From a virus: a stretch of 29,159 bases of DNA. Positions 23,025 through 29,159 of the stretch are shown piece by piece. Both the position numbers and the translations under genes were made by a program. The notes below the pieces were generated by a model that had not been told where the DNA came from, searched no databases, and worked only from the letters and a program-made list of their open reading frames with translations. The first letter of the stretch is position 1, and each line of letters begins with the position of its first letter. Location: the IMG/VR virus record IMGVR_UViG_3300032202_000036, positions 1-29,159 of that record; one strand, given 5' to 3'.

Positions 23025-24374
23025 ATGGCATTAAAAGATTGGAGCACAAGTGCGGGTGATAATGATGATGCCGATCCTGGTATTAATTGGTTAGAGAATC
23101 AACCGCCTAGCACAGTTAATAATTCTGCTCGTGCCATGATGGCGGAGATCCGTACATGGTATGACGCCGTAGAATGGCGCGATTGGGGTCATAGTGTGAC
23201 CCGTATTACCAATACAACCTTTACGGTGACTGGTGATGTTACCGCGATTTATACAACGAACAGGCCCATTAAATGTGTCGATAGCTCAACATTATATGGG
23301 TTTGTTGCTTCAAGTTCTTATTCTGCACCTGATACCACAGTAACCGTTACGCTTGATTCCGGTAATTTATCTGCCTCACTATCGTCTGTTGAGCTGGGTT
23401 ACGAGCCCTCAACGAAACAAATACACGTCAGCTCAGTCAGAAATGCCGCTGATGTTACGGCAAATAACAACTTTTCAGGGACATTAACAAATACATCAAC
23501 CGATGCCGGTGCGGCTGCCGGTCCTGTTGTTACCCTTGATCGAAATAGCGCAAGCCCTGCCGCAAGCGATGTGATAGGCGCTATAGATGGTGTCGGGCGC
23601 GACAGCGGCGGTAATTCCACGACTTATTATCGTCTGCAAGGTGAAATTGTAGATCCGACCGATACATCGGAAGATGGACGTTTTGTTGTTCAGACGGTGT
23701 TAGCGGGTTCTCTTGGCGATAGATTGACTGTTGAAGACGGTATACAGCTTGGTGCGCCGACGGGCGGTAATGTTGCTGATTCTGTTAATATCTCTGGTAA
23801 TTATCTGATTGATGGATCAACGGTTGCCAATAAGGTTTTGCTACAAAGTGGAAATTTGAATGGATCGGCGCTATCTACTATTGATATTACGGACATTCCA
23901 GCAACATACGATATTATAGAATTACATATTAATGGCCTAGTAACTGGTAGTGCTGCAAAACTGGCGTTTAGAGTTTCCACAAATAACGGAAGCACTTTTT
24001 ATGCTGGTGGCACTGATTATGAATGGCGTGTGGATTCAACACAAACAGACGGGACAGGTAATAATGACAATAATACTCTCGCGTCTGCTGTTCAGTTAAG
24101 TGGTCTTCTTGCCGGTGATGCAAACGGCGGTCATCACAATTTGACGATTATGATGCGTAATTTTGGATTAGGTGTTTTAAAGAATATTTCTTTCGAAGGC
24201 GGTTATCGTTGCACAAGTGGAAACTGGTGTACTGTTAATGGAACAGGTGTTTGTAAAAATGCAACCGCTATATCAAGTGCGGTAGATGCAATACGATTAT
24301 TTCCTAGTGTCGGAAATTTTCCGTTGGTATCGCCATCTGCTAAATGGTATCTATACGGCTATAAGAATCCATAA
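23025..24374 (+). CDS. Tail fibre/receptor-binding protein 1
   Basis: A 449-residue protein. The N-terminal about 130 residues (NWLENQPPSTVNNSARAMMA; EWRDWGHSVTRI; TFTVTGDVTAIYTTNRPIKC) are a common phage fibre anchor module. The middle is an Ala/Thr/Ser/Asn-rich beta segment. The C-terminal about 180 residues (ALSTIDITDIPATYDIIELH; LAFRVSTNNGSTFYAGGTDY) form a galactose-binding-like beta domain likely to contact the receptor. The SD GAGAGGA is upstream. It lies before the lysis genes, with a second fibre after them. Confidence 0.8.
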   Translation: MALKDWSTSAGDNDDADPGINWLENQPPSTVNNSARAMMAEIRTWYDAVEWRDWGHSVTRITNTTFTVTGDVTAIYTTNRPIKCVDSSTLYGFVASSSYSAPDTTVTVTLDSGNLSASLSSVELGYEPSTKQIHVSSVRNAADVTANNNFSGTLTNTSTDAGAAAGPVVTLDRNSASPAASDVIGAIDGVGRDSGGNSTTYYRLQGEIVDPTDTSEDGRFVVQTVLAGSLGDRLTVEDGIQLGAPTGGNVADSVNISGNYLIDGSTVANKVLLQSGNLNGSALSTIDITDIPATYDIIELHINGLVTGSAAKLAFRVSTNNGSTFYAGGTDYEWRVDSTQTDGTGNNDNNTLASAVQLSGLLAGDANGGHHNLTIMMRNFGLGVLKNISFEGGYRCTSGNWCTVNGTGVCKNATAISSAVDAIRLFPSVGNFPLVSPSAKWYLYGYKNP

Positions 24375-24715
24375 TGCCTTTTACTAAACAGGAAAAATGG
24401 ATTGTTACGTTAAATTTTACGCTATTAATAGCGATTGCTATTGGTTTGATTGAGACAGCTTTTGGTATTTTAACAGGGCATAGATTTACTGCTCAAGATT
24501 CATCTGACATGGAAAACAGAATTCATGAGAGAATTCTGGATCAATGCAATATTGATGATCCAAAGCGATTGGATGAAATACTTGTCGATCTTAATTTCAT
24601 ACGACAAACAATGAAGACCACCACTTATGCACGGGAACAAGAGCAAGACGAAAGGAGACGAGAACATAGACAGCTGTTAAAGCTGTTTGAAGATAAATGC
24701 CAATGCCAAAAATAA
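24374..24715 (+). CDS. Single-span membrane protein of lysis cassette
   Basis: A 113-residue protein with a hydrophobic span near the N-terminus (about residues 12-32) followed by a long charged, coiled-coil-like helix (RLDEILVDLNFIRQTMKTT; REQEQDERRREHRQLLKLFE) and a Cys-containing tail (KCQCQK). N-in, coil-out topology resembles an inner-membrane spanin or a holin-associated protein. No lipobox is present. It starts in a TAATG overlap with the fibre gene. Confidence 0.62.
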   Translation: MPFTKQEKWIVTLNFTLLIAIAIGLIETAFGILTGHRFTAQDSSDMENRIHERILDQCNIDDPKRLDEILVDLNFIRQTMKTTTYAREQEQDERRREHRQLLKLFEDKCQCQK

Positions 24716-24750
24716 CAACCTAGAGAGCATTAAAGCTAGGATAATTGTTC

Positions 24751-25095
24751 ATGAGCTTTCATACAGAACGGCGCGAAAAAAAGCGCTTTATTGGTCTTAC
24801 TATTACGGAAATCGTCGCACTTGTTTCTGTCTTTGCCGCAATGGGAACGACTGGCATATTTGTCTGGCGTGCCAGTGCAGATTATACGACTTTGAGCAAC
24901 AATGTGGATGATGCAGTTCAATATGCAGAAGAGGTTAGACAATTACATATAGAAGACGTTAAAGAGATAAAACAACAGCAAGATAAAAACCTTAGAACTC
25001 TGATGGATCAGCAAAACCGTGATCATAGCGAGGTTGCATCGAAGCTAAGTGAGCTTGATCGAGATATTAAACAGATACTAAGGGACATGCGTTGA
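24751..25095 (+). CDS. Single-span membrane protein, i-spanin-like
   Basis: From ATG 24751 (AGGA SD, 9-nt spacing; a TTG at 24745 is too close to that SD) the product has 114 residues. A short basic N-terminus (HTERREKKR) precedes one membrane span (about 12-36, ITEIVALVSVFAAMGTTGIFVW), then a long coiled coil outside (VDDAVQYAEEVRQLHIEDVK; LDRDIKQIL). This matches i-spanin topology, and positive-inside charge fits. No separate outer lipoprotein spanin is seen. Confidence 0.65.
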   Translation: MSFHTERREKKRFIGLTITEIVALVSVFAAMGTTGIFVWRASADYTTLSNNVDDAVQYAEEVRQLHIEDVKEIKQQQDKNLRTLMDQQNRDHSEVASKLSELDRDIKQILRDMR

Positions 25096-25166
25096 GCCAT
25101 CGTTATTGGCAAATATTGGTAGGGATGGTACTTATTATTTTGACTTTCGTGTTTTATTTCATATGA
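25092..25166 (+). CDS. 24-residue hydrophobic lysis-cassette peptide
   Basis: A very short frame beginning with TTG at 25092, which overlaps the stop of the upstream gene (TTGA), and ending with TGA at 25164-25166, which overlaps the ATG of the amidase (ATGA). Both junctions copy the coupling used across this genome. The peptide has a short polar start (SHRYWQ) and one uninterrupted hydrophobic span of about 18 residues (ILVGMVLIILTFVFYFI). It could be a mini-holin or regulator, or just a coupling peptide. No SD of its own is clear. Confidence 0.5.
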   Translation: MSHRYWQILVGMVLIILTFVFYFI

Positions 25167-25798
25167 ATATTATTAAACGTCCACTTCCACAATTCTGTTA
25201 CAGTAATCGAACACGTCCTATTGAGGGACTTGTGATCCACTATATATCTTGTATCTATGCAGATATGCCGGATACCTGGAAAGAAAAGCACTGGAATGAT
25301 ATCGAACAAGTCTGGCGACTTCTGCATGATATGAATTGTGAACCTGAACAAAGGAAATATGGAATATATCAAGGTCCGCGTCTATATGGTTCATACGATT
25401 GGCTGATATCAGGGATGGGAGAGATATGGGAGTCTGTGCCCTATGGATACCGGAGTTGGCATGCTGGTGAATCTCAGTGGAAAGGCCGTACAGGATGTAA
25501 TGATTTTATGGCAGGCATTGCATTAATTTCTGCTCCACAGCATGTCGATGACAGAATCAATACATTAGGTCATGATGAAATCAGCATGGAACGTCGTAAA
25601 TATGGATTTACCGATGCCCATTATATGGCATTAGAGCACCTGTGCCGGCGTGAGATGAAGCGAAATGATTTTGGGTTAGATATGATCACAGGACACGACA
25701 AAGTCGCTCCAGATCGCAAGAGGGATCCCGGGCACACCTTTGACTATACACGTTTGTTTTCCAGGCTTAAACCGGCCTATGACTTAAATGGTGGGTAA
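25163..25798 (+). CDS. N-acetylmuramoyl-L-alanine amidase (Amidase_2) endolysin
   Basis: A 211-residue zinc amidase that should cut the bond between muramic acid and the peptide stem in peptidoglycan. Ligands are visible: H26 in LVIHY, H178 in TGHDKVAPDRKRDPG and D188, 10 residues after it, with catalytic-type K186; this equals the H34/H154/K162/D164 pattern of AmpD. A further WHAG motif (99-102) lines the substrate site. No signal peptide or binding domain, so it needs a holin. ATG 25163 overlaps the stop of the tiny upstream frame; a TTG at 25106 would add 19 residues without SD support. Confidence 0.9.
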   Translation: MNIIKRPLPQFCYSNRTRPIEGLVIHYISCIYADMPDTWKEKHWNDIEQVWRLLHDMNCEPEQRKYGIYQGPRLYGSYDWLISGMGEIWESVPYGYRSWHAGESQWKGRTGCNDFMAGIALISAPQHVDDRINTLGHDEISMERRKYGFTDAHYMALEHLCRREMKRNDFGLDMITGHDKVAPDRKRDPGHTFDYTRLFSRLKPAYDLNGG

Positions 25799-25799
25799 T

Positions 25800-26228
25800 A
25801 TGGGCTTTAATCCATTTGCTTCAATTGTACGAGGATTGGTCGATAGTATTACAGGAGCAGCAAATACCTTTATTCAAACACCGGATGAAAAGGCGGCATT
25901 CAGGCTTAAATTGCTTGAATTAGCCGATGAAGCTGAGGCACGTTCTCAGAATGCCATGGACAGCGCCAGAGACGCCTATAAGGCTGAATGGCAGTATGGG
26001 GGTCATGATACCAAGTTCGATTCCTTTGTGGACGGTATGAATCGTCTTGTAAGACCTGTAGTCACTTATGGGCTTTTAGCTGCTGTATTTGGATTTATCG
26101 AAATACCAGATAACTTGGATGATAATATTTGGCTGCCATTAACGACCGTACTGGCTTTCTGGTTTGGCGGTCGTCTATTGAAACGTGATGGTGGCGTTGA
26201 TGCAATCAAAGCAATCAGGGAAAAATAA
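25800..26228 (+). CDS. Holin (3TM/GTA-holin-like)
   Basis: A 142-residue protein. The first 80 residues are soluble and helical (TPDEKAAFRLKLLELADEAE; DSARDAYKAEWQ), and the C-terminal half has two hydrophobic spans (RLVRPVVTYGLLAAVFGFIE and LPLTTVLAFWFGGRLLKRD). The K-x-D-x-F-V-D-G-x-N-R-x-V-R-P element and the F-W-F-G-x-R motif are typical of the phage Holin_3TM group. It would open the membrane to let the amidase out. ATG 25800 is preferred to ATG 25788 because of the GGTGGG SD at 25790-25795. Confidence 0.82.
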   Translation: MGFNPFASIVRGLVDSITGAANTFIQTPDEKAAFRLKLLELADEAEARSQNAMDSARDAYKAEWQYGGHDTKFDSFVDGMNRLVRPVVTYGLLAAVFGFIEIPDNLDDNIWLPLTTVLAFWFGGRLLKRDGGVDAIKAIREK

Positions 26229-28366
26229 TGCCTTTAACTAATTTTGTGTCTCGTGTCACAATCATTACAGCGGCATGGGCAAATAAAGTTGATAAATTGC
26301 TCGTTACCGTATTTGGTGAAGCCGAGACAAAAGCGGATGCGAGAGTGGCATTACATCCCACCCCCACAGACGGAAATATATTAGTTGGCGATGGCACAGA
26401 CTGGGTAAATGAATCAGGTGCGACTGCCAGAACATCGCTTGGAGCTGTAGGCTCTGCCGATCTTGCTAGTAATGCCAATGCGTTGGGTGCTTCATTAGTC
26501 GGTATTGAAGACACAGCCGGTAACTTTGGTGCAACTAATGTTGAAGCAGCATTGGCAGAAATTTATACCGATTTTTCCTCTAGTTCTTCCGGGCTTGGTG
26601 CGTCATTAGTCGGTTTTAATCCTGCTGGCAATATTGCATCAACTAATGTACAAAATGCACTTAGCGAATTAGACAGTGAAAAAGTACCGGAAACAGATTT
26701 TTCCGCATATGGTAAAACATTAGTCGATGATGCAGACGCGGCGACTGCAAGAACAACATTAGGACTAGGAACGTCTGCAACACAAAACGTCGGGGTAACG
26801 ACGGGTGATGTAGTTCAAGTCGATACAGGCAATAAACTCCCTGTTATAGACGGATCTCAATTAACTAACATTAGTGTCTCTAATGTACCGTCTTCGACGG
26901 TCAGGCAGAGTGTTTTATCCGGTAAAACGGACTCAGATGGCCTGGCAAATTTTGTTGAGGCAGGAAGCGGTTTAAATGCTGATATCAATACTACCGCCGG
27001 AAGTGATCCTGTTATCTTGAATTTTGCTGATGGATTCGATACAACCAATGGAAAACAAGATTATATTGGTTCGATTTCAAGTGATCAAGCCGCCTATTTC
27101 GGAACATTTCCTGCAAACTCAGAGAATTATCTATATGTAAACAGAAATTCCGGCACCGGTGTATTAACTGGTGGGCATGTATCGAATCTTCCGCCAATAT
27201 GCGGACCGTCTTACTTGTCAGCAGAGGGAGTCGGTACGCTTTATTCAAGCTTTGACGGTGCCGATGCAGCGACAGCCTTTACAGATGCAAGCGGCATGGC
27301 TTGGACATTTGCCGCGAATGCGCAATTAGATACCGCACAAAAGAAATTTGGTACAGCATCGTTATATCTTGATGGTATTGGCGATTATGTGCAAGTTGCC
27401 AGTGATTTTGTGTTTCATGCAGGCGAAAATAAAGGAGGGTTTGAGTTTATTTTTTGGTATCGTCCGGAAGTTTCCGGGGTATCTGATAATATTCTCGGCA
27501 ATACGACAAATAACCATCTTGCACTAACTAAAAATGCCTCTGACATCCTAGCACTATCGTTAGGCAATGGAAGCACATGGACAATTGCCAGCGCGGTAGC
27601 AGGCACAACAGTGCTTGCCATTAATACATGGTATCGTATCCGTATTGTCTGGGACGGGGCAGCCTATAAACTTTATCTGTCGAATAATGGCGGTATTGAG
27701 GTAGAAGAGATCAGTGTAACCAGTGCTGTGGCTTTTGCCAGAACACGCGGTGAATTTTGTATCGGTCAAAATAATTCATCAAGCCATGCACAAGGATGGT
27801 TTGATGATGTTTCCTATTGTATTGGTCCTCAAACAATAGGTATTAAGACACCAGAGGCAACTGCTAGAGGTGGATTGGCAGAAAATAATGAACACTGGTT
27901 TGATACCAGTATCATGAAAATGAAATACTGGGATCGATCAACGGCGAGTTGGACGGAAACTCAAAGGGTTTTTGTGGGTGAAGCTATTACAGATGCCTCA
28001 ACTGTTACAACTGCCACGACTTATGCGTTACGTGGTGAATATACATCTATTTTTACAATATCTGTTAACACGCTATACACCAAAAGCCATAACTTGGGAT
28101 GTGTTCCTGATCAAGTACAAGCCTATATAAGAGAACATAAGGGATATAACTGGATACCGGCAATGTATTCCGGCATGTTAAATGCTGCTTCTGCTTCAGA
28201 TCGTGGAGGATTGACGGTAGGATGTAATCGATCACAAGTATTAGCTTTTACAGATAATTATACCATTATCAGTAATTTACTGAATATGGATGACGTTAAC
28301 GGTGGACAAGATACAGCACAGGTTGATTTTGCGGATCTAAAAATTATTGTAAAAAGGGGATGGTAA
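26228..28366 (+). CDS. Tail fibre 2 with LamG/concanavalin-like domain
   Basis: A 712-residue fibre. The N-terminal part carries repeated trimer-type motifs: GASLVGIEDTAGNFGATNVE and GASLVGFNPAGNIASTNVQ, plus two TAR-T-S/T-LG repeats (about 66 and 175). Residues about 345-520 form a LamG/ConA-like jelly roll: DGADAATAFTDASGMAWTFA, KKFGTASLYLDGIGDYVQVA, WYRIRIVWDGAAYKLYLSNN. The C-terminal about 170 residues hold a separate beta domain likely to bind the receptor. It starts in a TAATG overlap with the holin. A carbohydrate receptor is plausible from the LamG fold. Confidence 0.82.
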   Translation: MPLTNFVSRVTIITAAWANKVDKLLVTVFGEAETKADARVALHPTPTDGNILVGDGTDWVNESGATARTSLGAVGSADLASNANALGASLVGIEDTAGNFGATNVEAALAEIYTDFSSSSSGLGASLVGFNPAGNIASTNVQNALSELDSEKVPETDFSAYGKTLVDDADAATARTTLGLGTSATQNVGVTTGDVVQVDTGNKLPVIDGSQLTNISVSNVPSSTVRQSVLSGKTDSDGLANFVEAGSGLNADINTTAGSDPVILNFADGFDTTNGKQDYIGSISSDQAAYFGTFPANSENYLYVNRNSGTGVLTGGHVSNLPPICGPSYLSAEGVGTLYSSFDGADAATAFTDASGMAWTFAANAQLDTAQKKFGTASLYLDGIGDYVQVASDFVFHAGENKGGFEFIFWYRPEVSGVSDNILGNTTNNHLALTKNASDILALSLGNGSTWTIASAVAGTTVLAINTWYRIRIVWDGAAYKLYLSNNGGIEVEEISVTSAVAFARTRGEFCIGQNNSSSHAQGWFDDVSYCIGPQTIGIKTPEATARGGLAENNEHWFDTSIMKMKYWDRSTASWTETQRVFVGEAITDASTVTTATTYALRGEYTSIFTISVNTLYTKSHNLGCVPDQVQAYIREHKGYNWIPAMYSGMLNAASASDRGGLTVGCNRSQVLAFTDNYTIISNLLNMDDVNGGQDTAQVDFADLKIIVKRGW

Positions 28367-28882
28367 ATGGAGGGATATTTAACAACGGATGGTAGATATT
28401 ATGAAGGTGACAGGCAACGAACTGATCAGATTGTACCGATAAGGCCATCCCCTTTTCATGCATGGAATAATACATTATCTACATGGGAGGAAGATTTAAC
28501 CAATGCTAAGCGGGTTGCCTATGAAAGAGTAATTATCGCGGTCGGTGATGCGCGTTTGAGATATGTCGTATCCACGGCGACACAATCTGGTACTTATATC
28601 GATAAAGCCAAAGAGGCTGAAGCTTATAAAACAGCAGGATACCCGCTACCTTTAGATACAACTCTTTATCCCTATATTGATGGAAGTTCTAGGGCACGCG
28701 GATTGACGGCTGCACAGGCGGCTGATTATATTTTAGGTGAATATAGCCGTTTACGGGCACTGAATGGACGACAAGTCGAATATATCCGAGAACAGGCAAG
28801 CGTTCATATTGAGGCGGCAACAACATTAGCAGAGATTGAATCGATAAAAACGCGGGCGATTAACGCTTTATTAGCAGTATAA
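28367..28882 (+). CDS. Tail fibre assembly/DUF4376-like protein
   Basis: A 171-residue protein starting directly after the fibre stop. The N-terminus (GYLTTDGRYYEGDRQRTDQI) is a short beta module. The C-terminal half (KAKEAEAYKTAGYPLPLDTT; YPYIDGSSRARGLTAAQAAD; ASVHIEAATTLAEIESIKT) matches the DUF4376-type domain found in genes after fibre genes. Likely a chaperone or a fibre-tip component. It is the last + strand gene in the window. Confidence 0.76.
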   Translation: MEGYLTTDGRYYEGDRQRTDQIVPIRPSPFHAWNNTLSTWEEDLTNAKRVAYERVIIAVGDARLRYVVSTATQSGTYIDKAKEAEAYKTAGYPLPLDTTLYPYIDGSSRARGLTAAQAADYILGEYSRLRALNGRQVEYIREQASVHIEAATTLAEIESIKTRAINALLAV

Positions 28883-28906
28883 AAAATACCCCGCCCGAAG
28901 GCGGGG
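28881..28906 (-). terminator. Hairpin terminator between convergent genes
   Basis: A perfect 7-bp stem (CCCCGCC 28889-28895 with GGCGGGG 28900-28906) with a CGAA loop. On the - strand it is followed by a T-run (the A6 at 28881-28886), so it reads as an intrinsic terminator for the leftward gene. On the + strand the stem is followed by CAAAAGGG, so it would end the late operon only weakly. Confidence 0.78.
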
Positions 28907-28922
28907 CAAAAGGGAGGACTCA

Positions 28923-29159
28923 TTATTTACAAACTACGGTACGGTCATACACGTAATTTCCGTCTTTTGATTTGACCGTTTCGGTGCATCCCTTATAGGG
29001 TGCGTCTTTGGTAGCTTCTACGGCCTGTGCCATACCATAACCCAAAAGGAAAAACAGCCCGAACTTTGCGGCGGTTCCGGATGGATCAATTAGGCCTGAA
29101 GCATTAGCAGTACCAATTACCGAAAAACAAAGCACAAGTGTCAATAACAGCTTTTTCAT
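28923..29159 (-). CDS. Small exported protein, leftward
   Basis: A 78-residue protein whose ATG lies on the last base of the window, so its promoter and SD are outside. It has a clear Sec signal peptide (KK, then LLLTLVLCFSVIG, and an ANA-SG cleavage site near residue 21). A second hydrophobic stretch (AAKFGLFFLLGYGMAQAV) follows, then a soluble tail with two cysteines (KGC, VVCK) that could form a disulphide in the periplasm. It is the only leftward gene, with its own terminator, which suggests an independently expressed moron-type gene. No family recognised. Confidence 0.7.
   Translation of the reverse strand: MKKLLLTLVLCFSVIGTANASGLIDPSGTAAKFGLFFLLGYGMAQAVEATKDAPYKGCTETVKSKDGNYVYDRTVVCK

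Noticed and set aside
25106-25162. TTG start at 25106 for the amidase
   Set aside because: No SD is present, the added residues are unlike amidases, and ATG 25163 forms an ATGA overlap with the tiny upstream frame.
1-29159. CRISPR array, insertion sequence, integrase or attachment site
   Set aside because: No regularly spaced repeats, transposase or recombinase motifs were seen on either strand.

Overview
The window reads as about 29 kb of a tailed double-stranded DNA phage genome (virus or prophage). It has a short-tailed, podovirus-like gene set. All genes but the last lie on the + strand, and they are tightly packed. Many starts overlap the previous stop (ATGA, TTGA, GTGA, TAATG), and several starts are TTG or GTG. 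A Gram-negative host is likely but not proven: Shine-Dalgarno (SD) sites are ordinary, the lysis genes include a zinc amidase plus two spanin-like membrane proteins, and the last gene has a Sec signal peptide. I see no integrase, repressor, tRNA, CRISPR array or insertion sequence, so lifestyle is undecided.

Region 1 (1-4599) is an early/middle block of small genes. Many encode Cys-rich mini-proteins, including two Lar-like zinc ribbons. The recognisable enzymes are a RuvC-like Holliday junction resolvase and an HNH nuclease. Two genes into this block lies a roughly 440-nt non-coding stretch (502-940). It is more GC-rich than its neighbours and contains a series of strong helices, including two 17-bp helices that each have one bulged base. 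I read it as a large structured RNA, and it is the most interesting object in the window.

Region 2 (4596-5460) is the late-gene switch. It holds a Q-like antiterminator with a zinc finger, then a sigma70 promoter with an extended -10, a small basic gene, and a strong intrinsic terminator about 245 nt after the predicted start. The arrangement matches lambda Q/PR'/tR'.

Region 3 (5513-12757) is packaging and head: small and large terminase, portal, scaffold, an SU10-type major capsid protein, a putative decoration protein and a neck-region protein. The gene after the capsid gene has its SD separated from its ATG by a perfect GCAA-capped hairpin, like T4 gene 38.

Region 4 (12721-16510) is a four-gene sugar cassette set inside the structural operon: a TPR-glycosyltransferase fusion, two GT-A-type glycosyltransferases and a sugar C-methyltransferase. 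It may decorate virions or modify host glycans.

Region 5 (16510-23021) is the tail machine: adaptor, a 54-aa protein, nozzle, small structural proteins, a GNAT-like protein and three ejection proteins.

Region 6 (23025-28882) holds two tail fibres flanking a lysis cassette (two single-span proteins, a previously unmarked 24-aa membrane peptide, an amidase and a holin) and a fibre-assembly protein. A hairpin terminator and a leftward gene for a small exported protein close the window.
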